From NCBI GenBank assembly GCA_964564675.1, contig CAZMBI010000024.1:1-18996 (forward strand): DNA of 18,996 nucleotides. Direction: 5' to 3'. A program made the position numbers and the translations under genes. The stretch comes from CAZMBI01 sp964564675. GTDB lineage: Bacteria; Pseudomonadota; Alphaproteobacteria; Rickettsiales; UBA3002. The notes under the pieces were generated by a model. The model saw only the letters and a list, made by a program, of their open reading frames with translations. It was not told the DNA's origin and did no database searches. Each line of letters begins with the position of its first letter. Within the stretch, counting starts at the first letter, position 1. Below are positions 7,408-14,754 of this stretch, piece after piece.

Positions 7408-8850
7408 ATGCATCCGCTGGTACTGGTAGCCGAACATGACCCCGCAGCCGGCTGTGTGATAGAGCTGGCGCTGCGCCAGCGTGTATCGTGCCAGGTCAGG
7501 GCGGTGAAATACGGCTATGAGCTGTTGGAACAGGCTGCGCAGCAGCCGCATGTGGCGCTGATAATCGCCGATGTCTCGCTGCCAGATATTGCCGGGCCGG
7601 AGCTGATCAGCCAGCTTAAGCGCTTGTTGCCGGCGGTGCCGATTATTGCGGCCATCGGCGCGCGCGACGAAGACAGTATCCGGCCGGTGCTGAAAGCCGG
7701 TGCCGTTGACTATCTGCGCAAGGGTGATTCGCCGGCGCGCATGGCCACCGTGATCCGCAATATTCTCACGCGCGAAGCAACCCAGCAGAAAACATATGAA
7801 CCGGCCGATGCCTTTGCTGCCTTGGTGGGCAGCTCCAGCCCCCTGCAATCGGCCATTACCAGCGCCCGGCAGGCGGCCAACTCCGACATTCCGGTCATCA
7901 TCAAAGGCGAAAGCGGGGTGGGTAAGGAGCGGTTTGCCCGCGCCATTCATGTCACCAGCGCGCGCCATGCCGCCTCGTTTGTGGCGGTGAATTGCGGCGC
8001 CATTCCGCCCAACCTCATTGAAAGTACGTTATTCGGTCATGAAAAGGGGGCGTTTACCGGTGCGATTACCGCCGCACCGGGCCTGTTTCGCCAGGCCGAG
8101 GGCGGCACGCTGTTTCTGGATGAAATCGGCGAATTGCCCAAGGACGCGCAGGTGACGCTGCTGCGCACGCTGCAGGAAAAAGAAGTGCTGCCGGTGGGCG
8201 CCAAAGCGCCGGTGCCGGTGGACGTGCGGATCATTTCCGCTACGCATGTCGATCTGGAACGTGCGGTGAGCGATAACCGCTTTCGTGAAGATTTATTTTA
8301 TCGCCTGCATGTCTATCCCATCGAGATTCCGCCGCTGCGCAAGCGCGGTAAAATCGATATCACGGCGTTGGCCGAACATTTTATTCAGCACTTTGCGCAG
8401 CAGGAAGATAAACCCGTGCGTCAGATTTCGGCCGGTGCCACCGAATTGCTGACCACCTATAACTGGCCGGGTAACATCCGCCAGCTGGAAAATGCTATGT
8501 ATCGGGCAGTGGTTTCTTCCACGCGCGAGGTGTTGGGGCCGGACGATTTCATTGCCATCAGCAATGCGCTGCAGCAATTGCATTATGAGGAAGAATCAAA
8601 ACAGGCCGCGCCGAAAAGCCCGGTTCCCCAGCTTTCAACCGCCGAGCGCAAACACATGATCTCGCTGATCGGCCAGGCCAGCGAATTTAAAACCATGCAG
8701 GAAATCGAAGGCGAGGTGATCGAACGCGCGCTGCAGTATTATCGCTGGCATATCACCAATATCGCCCGGGCGCTGGGAATGACACGGGCGACAATATATA
8801 AAAAGATGAAAGCTGCGGGTATCGAAGACCCGCGGGAAAAAGCGGGATAG
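7408..8850 (+). CDS. Sigma-54-dependent response regulator (NtrC/PilR class) with degenerate receiver
   Basis: This 480-aa activator opens promoters held by sigma-54 RNA polymerase. Residues 1-120 form a receiver domain with acidic pocket E9/D11, phospho-acceptor D55 (LIIADVSLPD) and K105. The conserved switch Thr/Ser after strand 4 appears to be I83 (PIIAAIGARDE), so classic phosphorylation switching may be altered. Residues 137-365 form the AAA+ domain, with Walker A GESGVGKE (167-174), the sigma-54 contact loop GAFTGA (214-219), Walker B GTLFLDE (233-239) and NWPGNIRQLEN (352-362). A Fis-type helix-turn-helix lies at about 440-470 (ITNIARALGMTRATIYKKMK). Its start lies 6 bp after the prepilin stop, with no clear ribosome site, so it is likely translated from the same transcript. 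No sensor kinase gene is adjacent. A PilR-like role over pilus genes is inference. Confidence 0.92.
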   Translation: MHPLVLVAEHDPAAGCVIELALRQRVSCQVRAVKYGYELLEQAAQQPHVALIIADVSLPDIAGPELISQLKRLLPAVPIIAAIGARDEDSIRPVLKAGAVDYLRKGDSPARMATVIRNILTREATQQKTYEPADAFAALVGSSSPLQSAITSARQAANSDIPVIIKGESGVGKERFARAIHVTSARHAASFVAVNCGAIPPNLIESTLFGHEKGAFTGAITAAPGLFRQAEGGTLFLDEIGELPKDAQVTLLRTLQEKEVLPVGAKAPVPVDVRIISATHVDLERAVSDNRFREDLFYRLHVYPIEIPPLRKRGKIDITALAEHFIQHFAQQEDKPVRQISAGATELLTTYNWPGNIRQLENAMYRAVVSSTREVLGPDDFIAISNALQQLHYEEESKQAAPKSPVPQLSTAERKHMISLIGQASEFKTMQEIEGEVIERALQYYRWHITNIARALGMTRATIYKKMKAAGIEDPREKAG

Positions 8851-8910
8851 GGGTAAGCGTTCGGTGAACGCGTCAGACACAATGGCAACCATGAACTATA
8901 GGGCGAGGCT

Positions 8911-9306
8911 ATGTTAAAGGAATTTACCACCACCCGGTTTGTCCGCGAAGGGGACGTTATCTTCCGCGAGGGCGATCCGCCCGGCGCGCTATATATTGTC
9001 GAGGCGGGGATTGTCGAAATCGCCCGCGGCGAAGGCGGCGAAAAAGTTGTGCTGGCCGAGCGCAAGGCGGGGGATGTCTTCGGCGAGATGGCGCTGGTTG
9101 ACTATCAGCCGCGCTCGGCTACTGCCCGCGCACTCACCGATGTCCATCTGCACGAGGTCAGCGAGGCGGTGTTTTCCGCTTATATCAAGGAACTCAATCC
9201 GCTGATTCACCACGTCTTTCGTTCACTAGTAACGACCATTCGCGAGATGAATGAAACCCAGACGCTGATCGCCAATATTCTGCATCTGCGCGGCCGCTCC
9301 AGTTAG
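8911..9306 (+). CDS. Stand-alone cyclic-nucleotide-binding domain protein
   Basis: This small 131-aa protein is almost wholly a cNMP-binding (CRP/PKA-type) domain. It opens with REGDVIFREGDPPGALYIVE (12-31) and has the phosphate-binding cassette FGEMALVDYQPRSATARA (57-74), with E59 and R68 at the positions that contact ribose and phosphate in CRP. A helix follows, but there is no helix-turn-helix, so it cannot act as a CRP-type DNA-binding factor by itself. It probably senses a cyclic nucleotide and acts through a partner. The start ATG has GCGAGG a few bases upstream. It lies 60 bp after the sigma-54 activator, in the same direction. The gap holds a perfect GCGTTC-GGT-GAACGC hairpin (8857-8871). 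Confidence 0.85.
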   Translation: MLKEFTTTRFVREGDVIFREGDPPGALYIVEAGIVEIARGEGGEKVVLAERKAGDVFGEMALVDYQPRSATARALTDVHLHEVSEAVFSAYIKELNPLIHHVFRSLVTTIREMNETQTLIANILHLRGRSS

Positions 9307-9308
9307 GG

Positions 9309-9345
9309 CCTGCAGACTGGCGATGCGTGTTCGTGTCGCCGCAGG
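9309..9345. terminator. Possible shared terminator between convergent genes
   Basis: CCTGC (9309-9313) pairs with GCAGG (9341-9345), and GGCGA (9319-9323) pairs with TCGCC (9336-9340), giving a ten-pair stem with a 5-nt bulge. It sits exactly between the convergent cNMP-binding and DsbA-family genes. Only a short AATTT follows on the plus strand, so intrinsic termination would be weak. Confidence 0.3.
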
Positions 9346-9362
9346 AATTTCACGCCTCGGTG

Positions 9363-10199
9363 TCACTCGTCCGCGTCGGCCTGCTGGTTATTATCCGGCT
9401 GACGCCGCTTGGCGGCCCGGCGCAGGGCTTCGACCTGATTTTTCAGGTCTTCCTTCGACAGGGCGTTGTTGACGATGCGGTCGTTAATCAGCAAAGCCGG
9501 AGTCCCGCGAATGTGCAGTTTTTGCGCCAGTTCGCGATCTTCTCTGACCAGGGCTTCGCTTTCAGGCGATTCCGCCTCGGCTTTCAGCGCTTCAACGTCA
9601 ATGCCCAGATTGCCCGCGATCTGGTATAATTGTTCGGCATTCAGCTTGCCTTTCTGACGCATCAGCGCGGCATGGAAGTCATAATATTTGTCCGGCGCGA
9701 GCTGGGCTACGGCGGTGGCGATCTGGGCGTTTTTATCCGAGACCTGCCCGAAAATCGGGAATTCCACAAACACCACGCGCAAATCGTCATCTTCCTGCAG
9801 CAGGGAATCGATACTTTCAAACATCATCTTGCAGGCGGGGCAGTTATAATCGAAAAACTCCACCAGTGTCACACTGGCATCGTCCGGGCCTACGGTGCCG
9901 TAGTGATGGTCTTCCTTGAAGTAATCCTGCATCTCATAGACGGCTTCCTGCTGCTTGCGCACGCGGGTGGATTCCTCCCGCACCTGCCAGTTCTGCAGGG
10001 ACTGAATGATGTCCTTGGGGTTTTCCTGCACATACGTTTTGACCAGCGCCCGAACCCGTTCTTCGGTCATGGCCTGTTCCTGCTGTTGTTTGTCCTGATT
10101 TCCGATCATATCGGCAGGCAACAGATAAGCCGATAAGTAACCGCCGGCGGCGCCTGCCATCAATGCCAACGCCACGACCCCGAGTTCACGTCCAGCCAT
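9363..10199 (-). CDS. DsbA-family (Com1/BDB-like) periplasmic thiol-disulfide oxidoreductase
   Basis: This 278-aa envelope protein has a thioredoxin fold with a DsbA-type insertion. The N-terminus has one hydrophobic segment (about 6-27), which is an uncleaved anchor or signal peptide. A charged helical region, about 40-95, is typical of Com1/BDB-like members. The active site is C120-P-A-C123 in EFFDYNCPACK, and the cis-proline is P234 in RGTPAL. It probably oxidises or isomerises cysteine pairs of exported proteins. Possible substrates nearby include the four-cysteine prepilin and the two-cysteine OmpA-family protein, but that link is inference. Start: the ATG at 10199 with AGGGAG upstream. 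It follows the M48 protease gene by 40 bp, probably in one transcript. The C-terminus is acidic and glutamine-rich. Confidence 0.9.
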   Translation of the reverse strand: MAGRELGVVALALMAGAAGGYLSAYLLPADMIGNQDKQQQEQAMTEERVRALVKTYVQENPKDIIQSLQNWQVREESTRVRKQQEAVYEMQDYFKEDHHYGTVGPDDASVTLVEFFDYNCPACKMMFESIDSLLQEDDDLRVVFVEFPIFGQVSDKNAQIATAVAQLAPDKYYDFHAALMRQKGKLNAEQLYQIAGNLGIDVEALKAEAESPESEALVREDRELAQKLHIRGTPALLINDRIVNNALSKEDLKNQVEALRRAAKRRQPDNNQQADADE

Positions 10200-10239
10200 A
10201 AGAAATACTCCCTTTGATTTTTCAGATTAAAACTTCACA

Positions 10240-11610
10240 TCAGAGTTTAGATTTATCCTGCTGTTTTAGCAAGCGCCGCGCATCACGTATCACATCTTCG
10301 GCTTTGAGTGTGGCCGGCGATTCACGATTGAGATGCTCCTTGGCCAGCTTGGCGTAATACAGCATATCGCGCGGATTGTCGCGCAGCGCCGCCTCATGCG
10401 CAAGGGCGAGATTGGATTCGCCGATACGGCCCTGCTTGCCGTAGGCGATCGCCAGTTGCCGGAAGGTCTGTGCATTGCTTTCGTCGTAACGCAGTGAGCG
10501 CTGTAGCGTCTGAATCGCTTTGGGCAGCAACTGCCGGTCGTCGCTGGCCAGATAGGCACGCCCCAGATCGGCAAGCAACAAGCCGTTTTCGGTCATTTTT
10601 TCAGTGGCCGTGCGATAGGCCTGAATAGCGTCGTCGATACGGCCGTTTTCAAACAATATCTGGCCTTTGAGGTCATAGGCAAAGGCATCCGGTGACTGCG
10701 CGATCAGCGCATTGGCCTCGGCCAGCGCCTTGTCCGTATCCGGGCTGCGAAACCAGGCCACGGCCCGTGCGATATGCGCCGCCTCGCTGCTGTCGCTTTC
10801 GGGGTAGCGGGCAAAAGTTTTCTCCGGCGGCTCCAGAAAGGCGAAGAGCTTGGCCACCATGCGTGCATGCGCCGTTTCATAGGCATCAGGCAGCTGGCCT
10901 TTGGGAATATGCGAAGCATTCACCGCGGCCCGCATCGTGGCGATGCGATCGGCGGTCAGCGGGTGCGTGCGCAGATATGGATCCTGCGAAGCACCGATAC
11001 GCTGTTGTTCGTTGCGGCGCAGCAGCTCGAACATTTGCAGCATCCCATGCGGTGAAATCCCGACGGCTTCCAGATAACGGATCGCCGCCTGGTCGGCCTG
11101 CTGCTCGTTGCCGCGATAATGCGACAACAGATTACGCAGGCTGGTATTCTGTCCGGCCGAGATAATGGCGGCGCCGGCATCGCCCGCCCCGCCGATGGCC
11201 GCGGCCGCCCCTAGCACATAGCTCATCAGCGCGCCCAGCGAGGCCTGTTCGCTGGCCGAGGCCAGCTTGCTCAAGTGGGCGCCGGCGATATGGCCGGTTT
11301 CGTGGGCGATCACGCCGATTAACATGCCGGGCTTATCCGCATTCAGAATCAGCCCGGTATGGATAAAAATATTCAGCCCGCCGGCGACAAAAGCGTTGAT
11401 TGCCGGGTCATTAATGATGAAAATACGCACACTATCGGGCGGGATGCCCGCCGTATCGAGGATCGGGTTGGTAAAGCTGCGCAGCGTATGTTCAATCTCA
11501 GCGTCGCGGATGAACGTGGCCGCCATCGCGGGACGGGCCAGAAAAGCAAGCAACGCCAGCACGATGCTGAGTCGGGCAAGCCAGTGGATGAGAGGCGGCG
11601 CGTCATGCAT
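10240..11610 (-). CDS. BepA/YfgC-like M48 metalloprotease with TPR tail
   Basis: This 456-aa periplasmic zinc protease probably handles outer-membrane protein quality control, degrading or helping assemble stalled beta-barrel proteins. A signal peptide spans 1-30 (ending RPAMA). The M48 domain follows, with PGG-like AFVAGGLNIFIHTGL, the zinc motif HETGH (H103, H107) with catalytic E104, and the third ligand likely E169 in NEQQADQAAIRYLE. The C-terminal half (about 290-445) consists of TPR-type helices (DLKGQILFENGRIDDAIQAY and similar units), as in E. coli BepA. The start ATG is preceded by TAGGG. A DsbA-family gene follows 40 bp downstream, and in E. coli BepA function depends on disulfide and LptD biogenesis, so the pairing makes sense. 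Confidence 0.92.
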   Translation of the reverse strand: MHDAPPLIHWLARLSIVLALLAFLARPAMAATFIRDAEIEHTLRSFTNPILDTAGIPPDSVRIFIINDPAINAFVAGGLNIFIHTGLILNADKPGMLIGVIAHETGHIAGAHLSKLASASEQASLGALMSYVLGAAAAIGGAGDAGAAIISAGQNTSLRNLLSHYRGNEQQADQAAIRYLEAVGISPHGMLQMFELLRRNEQQRIGASQDPYLRTHPLTADRIATMRAAVNASHIPKGQLPDAYETAHARMVAKLFAFLEPPEKTFARYPESDSSEAAHIARAVAWFRSPDTDKALAEANALIAQSPDAFAYDLKGQILFENGRIDDAIQAYRTATEKMTENGLLLADLGRAYLASDDRQLLPKAIQTLQRSLRYDESNAQTFRQLAIAYGKQGRIGESNLALAHEAALRDNPRDMLYYAKLAKEHLNRESPATLKAEDVIRDARRLLKQQDKSKL

Positions 11611-11736
11611 AAATTACCCTAACACATGTAGTGAATGTCGAGGGATAATAAAAGCAGGAGGCAGTCGTCGGCGCAACATAACGCACATTTTTTTTATGTA
11701 ATTGCAAAAATTTTATGGGGAAGCTAGGTAAGCGCC
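11611..11736. promoter_or_regulatory. Divergent promoter region, M48 protease / cysD
   Basis: This 126-bp gap must hold both promoters. It is AT-rich next to cysD, with a run of eight T at 11688-11695, framed by an ACATAA/TTATGT inverted repeat (11676-11681 and 11694-11699). No full -35/-10 pair stands out on either strand. AGGTAA at 11726-11731 may serve as the cysD ribosome site. Confidence 0.35.
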
Positions 11737-12570
11737 ATGGATCATCTGGAAAATCTCGAGGCCCGCAGCCTGTTCATCCTGCGTGAAGCCTATCATGCCA
11801 TCGATAAGCTGGCCATGTTGTGGTCGTTCGGCAAGGATTCGACCGTGATGATCTGGCTGGCGAAAAAAGCGTTTTTCGGCCATGTCCCGTTCCCGCTGAT
11901 TCACTGCGATACCGGGCTGGAGATGGACGAAGTCTATGCCTATCGCGACCGCTATACCAGCGAGTGGGGGATCAACCTGATTACCCATGAATGCCCGCCT
12001 TATGAGCAGACTGATCCCAGCCTGCCGCATGCGGCGCGCATCGCCGCGCGCAAAACGCTGGGTTTGCGCGAGGCCGTCGAGCAACATCAATTCGGCGGGA
12101 TTGTCACTGGCATCCGCCGTGACGAAGAAGGAACCCGCGCCAAGGAGCGGTTTTTTTCGCCGCGCGGCGGCGAAGGCGAGTGGGATGTGAAGGAGCAGCC
12201 GCCCGAATTCTGGGACCAGTTCACGCTTGATGTGCCCCCGGGCATGCATTTGCGGGTGCACCCGCTGCTGCACTGGACGGAGATCGATATCTGGCGTTAT
12301 ATCGAACGCGAACAGATTCCCGTCGCGCCGCTATATTATGCGCGGCCCTATCATGCGTTTGAAGGACGCGATTTCGGCGGTAAGACCATGCGGTTTCGCT
12401 CTCTGGGCGAACGCGGGATCACCTGGCCGGTGGAAAGCGAGGCCGATACCATCGCCAAGATTATCGGCGAACTCGCCGCCACCCGCGTGCCCGAACGCTC
12501 CGGCCGGCCCATGGGCGCGGATGAAGACGAAAGTAGTTTTGAGCGTTTACGCGCGGCTGGCTATCTGTAA
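11737..12570 (+). CDS. cysD: Sulfate adenylyltransferase small subunit (CysD/NodP-like)
   Basis: This is the ATP-pyrophosphatase subunit of ATP sulfurylase. It makes adenylyl-sulfate (APS) from ATP and sulfate with the GTPase subunit encoded next. It is 277 aa against about 300 for E. coli CysD, and most of the shortening is C-terminal. The PP-loop is SFGKDST (30-36). The CysD hallmarks KKAFFGHVPFPLIHCDTG and GIRRDEEGTRAKERFFS are present, as is WTEIDIWRYIERE. These separate it from the PAPS reductase CysH. The family-typical RSLG..(T)GAVES element is changed here to RSLGERGITWPVES. The C-terminal GRPMGADEDESSFERLRAAG also differs from enteric CysD. It starts a two-gene operon, with 47 bp to the next start. 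Confidence 0.9.
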   Translation: MDHLENLEARSLFILREAYHAIDKLAMLWSFGKDSTVMIWLAKKAFFGHVPFPLIHCDTGLEMDEVYAYRDRYTSEWGINLITHECPPYEQTDPSLPHAARIAARKTLGLREAVEQHQFGGIVTGIRRDEEGTRAKERFFSPRGGEGEWDVKEQPPEFWDQFTLDVPPGMHLRVHPLLHWTEIDIWRYIEREQIPVAPLYYARPYHAFEGRDFGGKTMRFRSLGERGITWPVESEADTIAKIIGELAATRVPERSGRPMGADEDESSFERLRAAGYL

Positions 12571-12617
12571 GATAGCACGTTTGGATAACAAGCAACACCC
12601 GTAGGGTTAACTCGATT

Positions 12618-14552
12618 ATGACCGCACTCGCCAGCCAGGCCATTGACCACGCACCCGCCCCCGAGCCCGATGTGAACATCGTCATCCTCGGCCATGTAGA
12701 TCACGGCAAATCCACCTTTATCGGCCGCCTGTTGCACGACACCGGCAGCCTCGAGGAGGGCCGCTTCGAGCAGATCAAGGCCAGTTGCCAGCGGCGTGGC
12801 ATGCCCTTTGAGTGGGCGTTTCTGATGGATGCGCTGCAGGCCGAGCGTGACCAGAACGTCACCATCGACACCGCGCGTATCTGGTTTTCCACCGCAGCGC
12901 GGCGCTATTGCCTGATCGATGCCCCCGGGCATCAGGAATTTATCCGCAACATGCTCACCGGTGCGGCGTCGGCCAGTGCGGCGCTGCTGCTGATCGACGC
13001 CGAAGAAGGCATGAAAGAGCAATCGCGCCGCCATGCCAGCCTGCTGGCCTGGCTTGGGATCGACCAGGTGATTGTGCTGATCAACAAGATGGATCTGGCG
13101 GATTATCAGCAGGCACGGTTTGAGGAGCTGGTAGCCGAATGCAACAGCTATCTGGCGCGCTTGCATATCACCTCGCAGCGCTATATCCCGATTTCCGCCC
13201 GCGAGGGCGATAATATCGCCGCGCCGTCGGCCCGTATGCCCTGGTATGACGGCCCGCCGGTGCTGGCGGCCATCGATGCCTTTACCGCACCCACTCCGCG
13301 CGATGCCAAACCGCTGCGCATTGCCGTCCAGGATGTTTACCGCTTTGATGCACGACGGATTATTGCCGGCCGGGTTGAAAGCGGCACAGTGAAAGTGGGC
13401 GATACGCTATTGTTTTCGCCGTCCAATATGAGCGCCAGGGTCAAATCGTTCGAGCACTGGCCGGAGGATCAGCCGGCTCCCGCCAGCGCCTCTGCCGGCG
13501 AATCGGTAGGCTTCGTACTCGATGAACAGATTTTTGTGGAGCGCGGGCAGGTGGCCAGCCACCCCGATCACCCGCCGCTGCTGACCAATCGCATCCCGGC
13601 GCGGGTCTTCTGGTTGAGCCATAGCAGGCTGGAGGAAGGCGCGAGCTATCGCCTGAAGTTGGGAACAGCTGAATATCAGGCGGATATCCAAAAAATTGAA
13701 GGTGTGTACAGTAATGAGACGCTCGAGGCCAAACCGGCGCATGCCATCAACCGCTATGAGGCGGCCGATGTCATGCTGCGCATCAAGGGGATGGCGGTGT
13801 GTGACGATTTCCGCGAGCATCCGGCCAGCGGGCGCTTTGTGCTTTTTGACGGCTATGATGTCGCCGGCGGCGGCGTGATTCATGGGGACCAGTTGATTAA
13901 TCTGCGCCCGGGTTGCCATAAAACTGTGAAATCGCAGTTTATTGTCGGCGAGGATTACGGCATTACGCCCGAGGCGCGGGCGGCCCATAACGGCCATCGC
14001 GGCGGGATTTTATGGTTTACCGGCCTGTCAGGCTCCGGCAAATCAACGCTGGCGCGCGAGCTGCAAAAGCGCCTGTTTCTCAAAGGGTATCAGGTGAACG
14101 TGCTGGACGGCGACAATATTCGCCGCGGGCTGTGTTCCGATCTGGGGTTTTCACCGGAAGACCGCACCGAGAATATTCGCCGCGTCGGAGAGGTGGCGGC
14201 CTTGTTCGCACAGTCAGGCATGATTGTGATCACCGCCCTGATTTCGCCTTACGCCGAGGATCGCCGGCGGGTGCGGGCGATGGCTCCGGAATATTTCAAC
14301 ACGGTATATATCAACGCCGATATAGCGGTTTGCGAACAGCGCGACAGCAAGGGGCTTTATCAAAAAGCGCGTGCCGGGGAAATTCAGGAGTTCACCGGCG
14401 TCTCGGCGCCTTATGAAGCCCCGGAACAACCTGATCTGGTGGTTGATACCACTACGCAGGATATCGCCACCTGTACCGATCAGCTCTATCGCTATATCGA
14501 GCGGGTATTTGTGCGTTCATTATGGCAGGACCGCGAAAGCTATGTAATTTAG
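12618..14552 (+). CDS. cysNC: Bifunctional sulfate adenylyltransferase GTPase subunit / APS kinase (CysN-CysC, NodQ-like)
   Basis: This 644-aa fusion carries out GTP-driven APS synthesis with CysD and then phosphorylates APS to PAPS. The N-terminal translational-type GTPase has G1 GHVDHGKS (25-32), G3 DAPGH (101-105) and G4 NKMD (156-159). The G2 region reads QAERDQNVTIDT, where the usual form is EREQGITID, so the Thr is kept but GI is replaced by NV. Beta-barrel domains follow to about 450. The C-terminal APS kinase (460-644) has Walker A GLSGSGKS (469-476), DGDNIRRGL, RDSKGLYQKARAGEI and FTG..APYEAPE. The ATG at 12618 has only a weak, distant AGGG. No sulfite-producing cys genes adjoin it, so PAPS might also serve sulfotransferases. 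Enzyme assignment is confident; the end use is not. Confidence 0.92.
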   Translation: MTALASQAIDHAPAPEPDVNIVILGHVDHGKSTFIGRLLHDTGSLEEGRFEQIKASCQRRGMPFEWAFLMDALQAERDQNVTIDTARIWFSTAARRYCLIDAPGHQEFIRNMLTGAASASAALLLIDAEEGMKEQSRRHASLLAWLGIDQVIVLINKMDLADYQQARFEELVAECNSYLARLHITSQRYIPISAREGDNIAAPSARMPWYDGPPVLAAIDAFTAPTPRDAKPLRIAVQDVYRFDARRIIAGRVESGTVKVGDTLLFSPSNMSARVKSFEHWPEDQPAPASASAGESVGFVLDEQIFVERGQVASHPDHPPLLTNRIPARVFWLSHSRLEEGASYRLKLGTAEYQADIQKIEGVYSNETLEAKPAHAINRYEAADVMLRIKGMAVCDDFREHPASGRFVLFDGYDVAGGGVIHGDQLINLRPGCHKTVKSQFIVGEDYGITPEARAAHNGHRGGILWFTGLSGSGKSTLARELQKRLFLKGYQVNVLDGDNIRRGLCSDLGFSPEDRTENIRRVGEVAALFAQSGMIVITALISPYAEDRRRVRAMAPEYFNTVYINADIAVCEQRDSKGLYQKARAGEIQEFTGVSAPYEAPEQPDLVVDTTTQDIATCTDQLYRYIERVFVRSLWQDRESYVI

Positions 14553-14754
14553 CGGAGCAAGCGGCCGAGCCATGCCGGAACGCCAACCCCAGGTTGCACA
14601 ATTTACTTTAAATCAACCGTTTAACTGATTGCAAAGCCTCATCAATTCCCGTACCCTGCAAACATAACTTGTTAGAGCCTATTGATATTAATGTATTTTT
14701 AAGCTCTTTGGTTTATAGTCATTATAATAAGAAAAAAACGTGATAAGGTGAGGA
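14553..14754 (+). promoter_or_regulatory. AT-rich leader and promoter region of the pilus assembly operon
   Basis: This 202-bp gap has no gene and is clearly more AT-rich than the flanking cys genes. It holds a perfect TATAAT at 14723-14728, a candidate -10, though no good -35 lies 16-18 bp upstream. A run of seven A follows, then AAGGTGAGG (14745-14753) as the ribosome site. No terminator for the cys genes is evident, so read-through is possible. Confidence 0.4.

Noticed and set aside
8857..8871. Perfect GCGTTC-GGT-GAACGC hairpin after the sigma-54 activator, as a terminator
   Set aside because: There is no T run after the stem, and the next gene runs in the same direction, so termination is not supported.
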